Translations under genes and position numbers: made by a program
Part shown: positions 11,968 to 18,240 of the stretch, piece after piece
Layout: the number at the start of each line of letters is the position of its first letter
Numbering within the stretch: position 1 is the first letter of the stretch
Origin: Noviherbaspirillum sp. L7-7A
Lineage (GTDB): Bacteria; Pseudomonadota; Gammaproteobacteria; Burkholderiales; Burkholderiaceae_D
Reading direction: 5' to 3'
Assembly (NCBI RefSeq): GCF_019052805.1
Contig: NZ_JAHQRJ010000001.1
Location: 2,728,001-2,792,000 of the forward strand
DNA: 64,000 bases
Notes under the pieces: model-generated
What the model was told of the DNA's origin: nothing
The model's database searches: none
Seen by the model: the letters and a program-made list of their open reading frames with translations, nothing else

Positions 11968-13116
11968 TCAGCCCAAGCTGCGTTTCCATGTCGGCATCCA
12001 GCTTCTGCGCGCCACCGGCGCCTCCACGAACCCGGCGCTCCATTGCCTGAGCGCCCGGCTGACCGGGCTTCTGCCCGCCAGCCTGATGATGGGCACGCCC
12101 TGGTTCACCGACGCGGCGGCAGCCGCATAGTGATTCGGTATTGTCCGTGCCACCGCCATGCCCAGCGTCTGCTCGACTTCGGCGATGCTGATGTCGCCGC
12201 GTCTTTCATGGCGGTTCACGACCGGGCTGATCCGCCCGGCGCCGTAGCCAAGGCCGCCGAATACTTCCAGCAGGCGCCGGCCATCGCGAATGAAGGGCAA
12301 GGTGATCTGCAGCACCGGATAGATCAGGTCGGCCTGGTCGAGCGCCCGCAGGCTGCGCGCATCCAGGTTGCGGCCCACGTCCACCACCACATGGTCATAG
12401 CGGCTGCGCGCCAGCGCCAGCACCGATGCGAGATGGTCGGGCAGGATGTCGGCGGACTGCGCCGGGTCCTGCGCCGCCGCCAGCACCGAGAGCGGCCCCA
12501 CCTCGGTCATGCTGGCCGCCAGGAAGGTTGCATCCAGCCGCTCATGCGAGCGCGCCAGGTCGGCCAGCGTGCGCACCGGTGCGCGGTCGGACAGGAACAG
12601 CAGGGCGTCGCCAAACTGCAGGTTGAAATCCAGCAGCGCCGTGCGGCTGCCCTGCGCCGCCAGCGCATAGGCCAGATTGGCGGCGAGGAAGGTGGCGCCG
12701 CTGCCGCCCTTGCAGGAAACGAAGGCCAGCAGCTTGCCCTGTGCGGCGCGCTGGCTGCTGCGCAGGCCGGCAATCCGCTCCAGCGCGGCGCGCAAATGCT
12801 GGCCATCCGGCGACAGCGGCAGCACCTCGCGCACGCCGGCACGCATGGCGGCCAGCAGGAACTCGGCATCCTGCCGCGCTGACAGCGCCAGTACCGGCAG
12901 GCCGGCGCAGGCCTGCAGCGGCAGCAGCACGTCCGAAGCAGCCCCGTCGCCCAGATCCGCCACGAGCACATCGGGCGCCGCCAGCGCCGCATGGGCTGCC
13001 TGGCTGGCCAGCGTGCCGGGATAGGCGCTGGCCTGGCTGCCAGCCGGCAGCAGCCCAAGCAGGCTTTCTATCTGCCGCGCGCCGGGCGCGATGACGGCGA
13101 TCCGCAATCCGGTCAT
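11968..13116 (-). CDS. tadZ: Tad pilus localisation ATPase TadZ (CpaE)
   Basis: 382 residues. An N-terminal receiver-like domain without an obvious phosphoacceptor role is followed by a MinD/ParA-type ATPase domain with the deviant Walker A CKGGSGATF near residue 155. TadZ/CpaE proteins place the pilus machine at the pole in characterised species. A longer reading frame exists upstream, but ATG at 13116 follows AGGTGAGGG at good spacing and gives the usual start (MTGLRIAVIAPG). It lies 7 nt after the lipoprotein gene. Confidence 0.88.
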   Translation of the reverse strand: MTGLRIAVIAPGARQIESLLGLLPAGSQASAYPGTLASQAAHAALAAPDVLVADLGDGAASDVLLPLQACAGLPVLALSARQDAEFLLAAMRAGVREVLPLSPDGQHLRAALERIAGLRSSQRAAQGKLLAFVSCKGGSGATFLAANLAYALAAQGSRTALLDFNLQFGDALLFLSDRAPVRTLADLARSHERLDATFLAASMTEVGPLSVLAAAQDPAQSADILPDHLASVLALARSRYDHVVVDVGRNLDARSLRALDQADLIYPVLQITLPFIRDGRRLLEVFGGLGYGAGRISPVVNRHERRGDISIAEVEQTLGMAVARTIPNHYAAAAASVNQGVPIIRLAGRSPVSRALRQWSAGFVEAPVARRSWMPTWKRSLG

Positions 13117-13123
13117 GGCGCCC

Positions 13124-13399
13124 TCACCTGCCATTGCCGCCACCGACGGCATTGAAGAACACGGTTGGCGCAGGCGCAGGCGCGGTGCTCTGGAATGACT
13201 GCCGGTAGCGTGACAGCGCGCCGCGCGCCGCCGCGCCGTCCATGCCGGCATCGCCGTCCGCATTGGCCGGCATGGAGGGCAGCGCCTGCTGTGCCATCAG
13301 ATTGCGCACGCTGCTGCCGAAGCGGCTGTCAAGCTGCGGCGCCACTGGCGCGCAGGCGGCGCAGCACAGCAGCAGGGGAATCAGAAGACGCTTGTGCAT
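13124..13399 (-). CDS. Small Tad-locus lipoprotein
   Basis: 91 residues. The N-terminus MHKRLLIPLLLCCAACAP is a short signal sequence with a lipoprotein-like cysteine. The mature part carries LDSRFGSSVRNLMAQQ, a motif also seen in proteins encoded next to Tad secretins (CpaD-like). This suggests a periplasmic or outer-membrane partner of RcpA; the assignment is inference. ATG at 13399 is preferred over GTG at 13405 because GGGAG sits 5 nt before it. It immediately follows rcpA. Confidence 0.7.
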   Translation of the reverse strand: MHKRLLIPLLLCCAACAPVAPQLDSRFGSSVRNLMAQQALPSMPANADGDAGMDGAAARGALSRYRQSFQSTAPAPAPTVFFNAVGGGNGR

Positions 13400-13401
13400 G
13401 A

Positions 13402-14856
13402 TCACTCCCTGGCGGGCTGGGCAGCCGGTGCGGCTTCCATCTTCCCGCCCAAAAAGAACTCGGCCCGGCTTGGCATGCGCAGGCCATCGGTAGGCAGCGG
13501 CGCATCGGCCTGCAGCGGCTGCACCAGCCGCGGCGTGACGATGAATACCAGCTCGCTGCGGTCGTTCTGGAAGTCGCTGCTGCGAAACAGCGCGCCGAGC
13601 ACCGGCACCTCTCCCAGCATGGGCAAGGCCCGGATGTTCTGCGCCAGGCTGTCGCGGATCAGGCCGCCAATGGCAAGGCTTTGCCCGTCCTGGAGCTGCA
13701 CCGTGGTGCTGGCGCGGCGGGTGGTCAACAGCGGCAGCACCGCATTGCCGCCGGTGCCGCGGGCCGACAGGCCAACGCCTTCGCGCGAGAGTTTGGACAC
13801 CTCGGGCGACACCCGGATGTTGATGCGGCCGCCGCCCAGCACCGTGGGCGTGAAGCGCAGTCCCACGCCGAATTCCTTTTCTTCCAGCGTGACGGTGCCG
13901 CCATTGACGCTGTTCTGCGCCACAGGGATGAAGATGCGGCCGCCGGCCAGGAAGCTGCCTTCCTGGCCGCTCACGGCCATGATGGTGGGCTCGGCCAGGA
14001 TGCGCACCAGGCCATCGCCCTTCTCCGCATCGAGGCTGATGAATTCGCCGCTGTTCTTCACCAGGCCCAGCGTGCCATTGGCCCCGGCGACGAACTGCGC
14101 CGCCAGCCTGGCCGACCAGTTGCCGCGGCTGCGTCCCAGCGCCGCATCGATGCCCAGCTTCTCCAGCATGCTGCGCGAGATCTCGGCGACCTTCACTTCC
14201 AGCATGACCTGCTGCGGCGATGCGATCGACAGCAGGTTGATCACGCGTGCATTGCCTGTGGCGCCTGGCAGCTGCGACGCCGCATTGCCGCGCTGCGCAT
14301 AGGCTTCCGCTACCAGCAATGCCTGCTCTGCTGCTGCGGCATCGCTGGCAACGCCCGACAGGACCAGGGAATCGGCAGCCGCGCCGACACGGATGCCGGC
14401 TTCCTGCGGCAGCAACTGGCGCAACCTGGCTTCCACTGCGCCGGCATCGATGCCAACGGCCACTTCAACCCAGCCGCACCGGCCGTCCCTGTTCTGGAAC
14501 AGCAGGTTGGTGGCGCCCACTTTTTTACCGAACAGGAAGAACATGCCGCGTGGCGCGGCCGATGCAGTCGGCTCCAGTTGCAGCACGTCGGTATCGCCGA
14601 CGGCGCGCAGCCAGGCGGGCGATGGCAAGCCACGATGCTGCAGGTCGAGCATCAGCGACTTGCCCTGGGCCACGCCGAGCGGGGCCGCCGTGTCGATGTC
14701 GCCGATGCAGGGCGGTGGCGCCTGCATGCGCGGCGCGGGCTGCTGTGTCTGCACCGACGTGGCCTGCAGTGGCTGCACCGGGGCCGCCAGCGCCCAGGGC
14801 TGTGCCAGCAGCAAGGCCATGACAGGCAGGCGATAACATGGCGATCGACGTTGCAT
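13402..14856 (-). CDS. rcpA: Tad pilus outer-membrane secretin RcpA (CpaC)
   Basis: 484 residues. A signal peptide (LPVMALLLAQPWALA) precedes periplasmic N-domains, including a BON-like part, and the secretin core (GRINIRVSPEVSKLSREG, then QDGQSLAIGGLI and VPVLGALFRSSDF). Members form the outer-membrane channel for the Flp pilus. ATG 14856 follows AAAGGATATTG. It is the first gene of the second tad transcription unit and has the conserved upstream module about 50-160 nt before it. Confidence 0.93.
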   Translation of the reverse strand: MQRRSPCYRLPVMALLLAQPWALAAPVQPLQATSVQTQQPAPRMQAPPPCIGDIDTAAPLGVAQGKSLMLDLQHRGLPSPAWLRAVGDTDVLQLEPTASAAPRGMFFLFGKKVGATNLLFQNRDGRCGWVEVAVGIDAGAVEARLRQLLPQEAGIRVGAAADSLVLSGVASDAAAAEQALLVAEAYAQRGNAASQLPGATGNARVINLLSIASPQQVMLEVKVAEISRSMLEKLGIDAALGRSRGNWSARLAAQFVAGANGTLGLVKNSGEFISLDAEKGDGLVRILAEPTIMAVSGQEGSFLAGGRIFIPVAQNSVNGGTVTLEEKEFGVGLRFTPTVLGGGRINIRVSPEVSKLSREGVGLSARGTGGNAVLPLLTTRRASTTVQLQDGQSLAIGGLIRDSLAQNIRALPMLGEVPVLGALFRSSDFQNDRSELVFIVTPRLVQPLQADAPLPTDGLRMPSRAEFFLGGKMEAAPAAQPARE

Positions 14857-14900
14857 CAATATCCTTTCATCAGGCTGGAAGACAACGCACTTGAATGACG

Positions 14901-15019
14901 GCAGGCGCCAGTGTGTGCATACGCCATGGCGTGGGCTTGATAAAGAACAAGGCGTTTCCGGCGCTTGATGTGGCGCTAAGTCAAGTGATCGATCAGCAGT
15001 AAAGCCAGCCTGTCAGCGA
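14901..15019 (-). promoter_or_regulatory. Conserved tad upstream module, rcpA copy
   Basis: Aligns without gaps to 17244-17362 at a constant offset of 2343. The core 14962-15000 matches 32 of 39 bases, GCAGGCGCCAGTGT at 14901-14914 matches 13 of 14, and TCAGCGA at 15013-15019 matches fully. On the minus strand GCTGA-type half-sites lie 20 bp apart in both copies (two helical turns), suggesting a shared activator. I cannot assign -35/-10 boxes with confidence. Confidence 0.6.
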
Positions 15020-15381
15020 TGTAAAAAGCGCTTTCATCGCTGCTAAAGGATGTCCAAAAGACGATGGCATGCGACATGCGTTATCGCGATTGCTTCCCTC
15101 TGCCTGGCGCAAGGCGGGCAACCGGTCTGCACCCGCAGGAAAGGATCAAACACCACATCAGGGAAGGCGACATGCGGCAGCAGATTCGCTTGCAGGACGG
15201 TGGAAGGATGGCAGCCTCCTGGCTTTCATCCATGCCAGGCAACGCAATACGGACTACGCGTCATCAGGGCGAAGGGATGGAAGCGTCCTGCTGCAAAAGA
15301 GATATGCCGGCAAGGTAATGCGGCGCCGAGCGCCTGTTCACACGGGGTGCATGGCAAAGCAAAGGAGGTAGAGCAACGCCG

Positions 15382-15401
15382 GTCAGGCTTGCAAGCCTGA
15401 C
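15382..15401. repeat. Perfect 20-bp palindrome
   Basis: GTCAGGCTTG followed directly by its reverse complement, with no spacer. It lies in the rcpC-rcpA spacer. It could be an operator for a dimeric regulator or part of a repeat family; nothing else in the window matches it. Confidence 0.5.
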
Positions 15402-15438
15402 TGCTACGCCTGGCTGGCGTGCCGATCCACGGCAACCG

Positions 15439-15470
15439 CTGCTTGCCCGCCTGATGGGACAGGCAAGCAG
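15439..15470 (-). terminator. Hairpin downstream of rcpC, possible terminator
   Basis: CTGCTTGCC (15439-15447) pairs with GGCAAGCAG (15462-15470) around a 14-nt loop, 57 nt beyond the rcpC stop. There is no T-run, so it may stabilise the mRNA end rather than terminate transcription. Confidence 0.35.
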
Positions 15471-15526
15471 TCAGATCAGCATGCTCTACACCGCCTCAGC
15501 CTTTAGTCCGCCGGTTAGTCCATGCA

Positions 15527-16351
15527 TTAAAAACACTGCACCAGCGGCCCTGCCCCTGTAAACACCTGCTGGCATTGCTGTGGCGGCGCTGACCGCTCCG
15601 GCCTTGGCAGTACTGGGGAGGCCTTGACCACCGGCGCGGGCGCCGCTGTTTTCAGCAGCGTCTGCTTGGTAGCGCCGATCGTGCGCGCCGGCGCCAGATC
15701 CACCTGGTTGCGCAGCACCAGCGACAGCTGCCCCACGCTGCGCGCCAGGTCCAGCTGCTCGGCCTCTGCCGGCGTGACTTCCAGCGTGACTGCATTGACC
15801 ACCTTGGGCCGGGTGTCGCCCTGTCCCGCTTCCTGCGCCACTGCCAGCACCAGGATGCGCTCCAGCACCAGCTTGGAAATCGCCAGCTCACGCTCGCCCG
15901 GCGTGCGTCGTTCATCCTGCGTACTGACCAGGATATCGACGAAATTGCCCGGCAGGGCGAAGCCGGCCACACCCACCACGTCATTGACCCTGACCGTCAT
16001 CGCGCGCTTGCCATGCGCCACCAGTGCCGACAGGCCGCCGGTGGCGCCCGGCTGGGCCAGCCTGGCGTCCTGCACCGGTTCGCCGCGCGCCAGCGCAACA
16101 CGGGTCACGCGTCCGTTCAGCAAGGACAGCTCCGTGTAAATGCCCTGAGGCAGGCTGCTGGCCGGCCATGGCAGCAGTTGCAGCATGTCAGGACGCAGCC
16201 GGGTGCCAGGCTGGATCTCGGCTGCCGCCACCGCGATATGGCGCATGTCGATCGTGGACCGCGCGCTCCAGCGCGCCGCCAGCAGCACTGCGGCCAGTGC
16301 GGCAAGCAAGGCAATGCCAATGGAAAGCAGGCTGCGTAAGGTCTTGCTCAT
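15527..16351 (-). CDS. rcpC: Flp pilus assembly protein RcpC (CpaB)
   Basis: 274 residues. An N-terminal membrane helix (LLSIGIALLAALAAVLLAAR) is followed by a SAF domain (IAVAAAEIQPGTRLRPDMLQ) and the CpaB core with VGVAGFALPGNFVDILVS. CpaB/RcpC proteins lie in the periplasm and work with the RcpA secretin. It is the third gene of the flp-tadV-rcpC unit. ATG at 16351 is the only sensible start. Confidence 0.9.
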   Translation of the reverse strand: MSKTLRSLLSIGIALLAALAAVLLAARWSARSTIDMRHIAVAAAEIQPGTRLRPDMLQLLPWPASSLPQGIYTELSLLNGRVTRVALARGEPVQDARLAQPGATGGLSALVAHGKRAMTVRVNDVVGVAGFALPGNFVDILVSTQDERRTPGERELAISKLVLERILVLAVAQEAGQGDTRPKVVNAVTLEVTPAEAEQLDLARSVGQLSLVLRNQVDLAPARTIGATKQTLLKTAAPAPVVKASPVLPRPERSAPPQQCQQVFTGAGPLVQCF

Positions 16352-16404
16352 GATGCTGCTCCTTCAAATCGGCTCGCGCCGCGCTGCTTCGGTACAAGGC
16401 CAAC

Positions 16405-16962
16405 TCAATACAGGGCCAGCCGGGCCGCCAGGCTGCTGTCGGCCAGCATCCACTGCAGCCATGCGCCGCTGGCGATGGCAAATGCATAAGGCATCCTGCC
16501 GGCGGAGGCGGGTGCCGGATCTATCCTGGGCAACTGGCGGCATGCCAGCCGCCACCACGCACTGCACAGCATGTCGCGCACGTTATGCAGCATCTGCCTT
16601 GTCGTGCCCTGGCATAGCGTTACTGCCAGCGTCAGCGCGCCACCTGCAAGCAGGGTGGCAAGCAGTGTCAGCGGCATGCACTGTGGGCCAATGAAGGCGC
16701 CGACCATGGCCATGAGCTTGACGTCGCCGGCACCCAGCCCGCCAAGCACATACAGGGGCAGTAGCGAGAACAGCCCTATGGCCATGCCGGCCAGCGCCAG
16801 CCGCAGGCCGATGCCATCGGCTGCGCCGGCACAGGCCATTGCCGCGAGCATGCCGGCGGCGACCAGGCTGTTTGGGATGCGACGATGCCGGAAGTCGTGG
16901 CCAACCGCCAGCAGCAGGAACAGGCTGGCAAGCAGCATGGAAGCGGTCATGTCTGTGTTCAT
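16405..16962 (-). CDS. tadV: A24 prepilin peptidase TadV (CpaA)
   Basis: 185 residues from ATG 16962; an in-frame ATG at 16950 is also possible and neither has a strong ribosome site. It is a polytopic inner-membrane aspartyl protease that cleaves Flp and the TadE-type pseudopilins. The catalytic aspartates are in GHDFRHRRIPN and in GLGAGDVKL (GxGD motif). It follows flp after a short spacer with a very strong GC palindrome and precedes rcpC. Confidence 0.92.
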   Translation of the reverse strand: MNTDMTASMLLASLFLLLAVGHDFRHRRIPNSLVAAGMLAAMACAGAADGIGLRLALAGMAIGLFSLLPLYVLGGLGAGDVKLMAMVGAFIGPQCMPLTLLATLLAGGALTLAVTLCQGTTRQMLHNVRDMLCSAWWRLACRQLPRIDPAPASAGRMPYAFAIASGAWLQWMLADSSLAARLALY

Positions 16963-16971
16963 TGTGCGTAC

Positions 16972-16993
16972 CGGGCCCGGCATGCCGGGCCCG
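16972..16993 (-). repeat. 22-bp GC-rich palindrome between flp and tadV
   Basis: CGGGCCCGGCA followed by its exact reverse complement. It begins 7 nt after the flp stop in transcript order and sits just before the tadV start region. There is no T-run. It could protect the 3' end of an abundant flp mRNA, lower tadV expression by attenuation or ribosome-site occlusion, or both. Confidence 0.75.
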
Positions 16994-17000
16994 TGATTAC

Positions 17001-17183
17001 TCAGGTGCAGGCGCCTGATCCGCCGGTCAGTGCATTACACACTGTGGTGAAGCCGGCCTTGACCCGCGTGCCCAGGGTCGCCACCACCGTCACGATCACG
17101 GCGGCGATCAGGGCCACCAGCAAGCCGTACTCGACAGCGGCGGCGCCGTCCTCTTCCTTCAGAAACTGCATGATTGCGTTCAT
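17001..17183 (-). CDS. flp: Flp-type major pilin
   Basis: 60 residues, the structural subunit of the Tad pilus. Class III prepilin leader MNAIMQFLKEEDG is cut after the glycine, giving a mature start AAAVEYGLL with the Glu-Tyr pair diagnostic of Flp pilins, then the hydrophobic helix VALIAAVIVTVVATLG. Two cysteines near the C-terminus could form a disulfide. It is first in its transcription unit, with an AGGAG ribosome site. Confidence 0.96.
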   Translation of the reverse strand: MNAIMQFLKEEDGAAAVEYGLLVALIAAVIVTVVATLGTRVKAGFTTVCNALTGGSGACT

Positions 17184-17243
17184 CGAATTGCTCCTGATGT
17201 AGTTGATGTGGAATGCGACTTCCTGCGGCTTGTGAGGCCCGTC

Positions 17244-17362
17244 GCAGGCGCTAGTGTCGCGGCGTGGGCAAGCCGGTGTTTGACAGATCGCAACCGGTTC
17301 AGGCCGTTTGATCTGGCGCTATGTCGACTAAGCGATCAGCAGTTTTGATGGACGATCAGCGA
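17244..17362 (-). promoter_or_regulatory. Conserved tad upstream module, flp copy
   Basis: Partner of 14901-15019. The core is 17305-17343, the distal block GCAGGCGCTAGTGT is at 17244-17257, and TCAGCGA is at 17356-17362. On the minus strand GCTGATCG occurs twice with a 20-bp period. It precedes flp by about 60-180 nt, so both tad transcription units probably answer to the same regulator. Confidence 0.6.
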
Positions 17363-17620
17363 GGAAATGAGAACCCAATGTTGCGCATGGGCGGTGATGG
17401 CCTTGCAGAATTTCAGGTAATCGTTCGTGATGGATGGGGCGGCAGAAGGCCAGGCGATCAAAAATGGGAAGCAATGACAGCCATTGCAGCGCGATGAAGC
17501 GAATGGCGTTGTCGTTGCAGTTGGAAGAGCAGCCGCATTTGCAGGGTGCAATACCTGAGGGCATTGCAGGGCGTTCGCAAACCGCGACGGCATTGTCTGC
17601 CAACCCCTTGATCGACCCAT

Positions 17621-17654
17621 GGTGGAATGCCCCTTCGGGGTATTCCACCCTACG
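17621..17654 (+). repeat. REP-like hairpin unit 1
   Basis: A 13-bp stem (17621-17633 with 17637-17649, one G-T pair) around TTC, followed by CTACG. Same family as units 2-4. A CCTTGATCGACC segment just to the left is shared with unit 4. Confidence 0.8.
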
Positions 17655-17712
17655 GAGCGCTGATTCTTTGCGCGGGTGACGCTGGAATGAGCAGGTAAAG
17701 CATCATGGAAGA

Positions 17713-17745
17713 CGTAGGGCGTAATACCCCGAAGGGGCATTACGC
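17713..17745 (-). repeat. REP-like hairpin unit 2 (inverted relative to unit 1)
   Basis: CGTAGGG followed by a 12-bp stem (17719-17730 with 17734-17745) around GAA. It faces unit 1 across 58 nt, like a paired interspersed repeat. Confidence 0.8.
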
Positions 17746-17764
17746 GATACCGCCACGGCAGCAA

Positions 17765-17806
17765 GCGTAGCCTGGGTGAAGCGCAGCGTAGCCTGGGTGA
17801 AGCGCA
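17765..17806 (+). repeat. 21-bp tandem duplication
   Basis: Two exact copies of a 21-mer containing GTAGCCTGGGTGAAGCG, back to back. A reverse-complement copy lies at 17931-17952, so the 125 nt between are flanked by inverted repeats. The motif resembles a dispersed intergenic repeat, not coding sequence. Confidence 0.8.
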
Positions 17807-17930
17807 GCGCAATTCGGATTGCCCCGTGACGCAATAGATGCCTCCCGGGCTTTCCTGGCGCATTCTCAAACCCGGCCTTTTCGCCTCTCTGGCAATGCGA
17901 CTGGCTTCATCAATGGATGGCCCGGGTTGC

Positions 17931-17952
17931 GCTGCGCTTCACCCAGGCTACG
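17931..17952 (-). repeat. Inverted copy of the 17765 repeat
   Basis: GCTGCGCTTCACCCAGGCTA and the following CG are the reverse complement of the 17765/17786 unit. Together these copies form a small inverted-repeat cluster. Confidence 0.75.
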
Positions 17953-18240
17953 GACTGCATGCCTGCCGTGGTGGCCTTGCACGGAACCGCCTGCGGCGGC
18001 GTGTTCCGCCAGCGACTGGCCGCGGCTGGAAAGCCAACCAGGCCCATCCATGCTGCCTTTGGCGTACTGAGGTTACGGCAGGCCTTCGATCCAACATGAC
18101 ATGGGCTTGACTGGCATGACAGTATCTACGACAGACGCCGCACCTTGTCCGCTTCAGGCATCGACGCCGCCCTGCGTTCAACGGGCAGTAAAGGCAACTG
18201 CTTTGGCAGGGTGCAACGACCTTGGCCAAAGCTGCCCGAC

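Larger units (their letters stand above)
14857..15526. other. 670-nt spacer between rcpC and rcpA
   Basis: In most Tad loci rcpC(cpaB) and rcpA(cpaC) are adjacent; here they are split. No frame in the spacer shows normal codon use: the longest plus-strand frame, from 15050, is full of AGA, AGG and TGC codons. The rcpA-side end holds the tad promoter-like module. Further left are a 20-bp palindrome and a 9-bp-stem hairpin. The origin of the rest is unclear. Confidence 0.6.
17184..18240. other. 1.06-kb non-coding spacer between flp and dnaE
   Basis: No frame with convincing codon use or family resemblance. It contains the flp copy of the tad upstream module at the left end, two facing REP-like hairpins, a 21-bp tandem duplication and its inverted copy. 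The stretch 17363-17620 shows nothing I recognise; a decayed gene cannot be excluded. The part beyond 17953 is also featureless. Confidence 0.6.

Noticed and set aside
14901-14936. Sigma-54 promoter in the tad upstream modules
   Set aside because: I looked for GG-N10-GC elements shared by both modules on the minus strand and found none at matching positions.
15050-15400. Open frame with a signal-peptide-like start in the rcpC-rcpA spacer
   Set aside because: Codon use is wrong for this genome (many AGA, AGG and TGC codons), the ribosome site is too close to the ATG, and the product has no family resemblance.
17621-17745. The two hairpins as a CRISPR-like array
   Set aside because: Only two units in opposite orientation, with no regular spacers and no cas genes.
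17336-17869. Minus-strand frame whose end vaguely resembles a transposase C-terminus
   Set aside because: It runs through two REP-like hairpins and the 21-bp repeats, has no catalytic motif and shows poor codon use.
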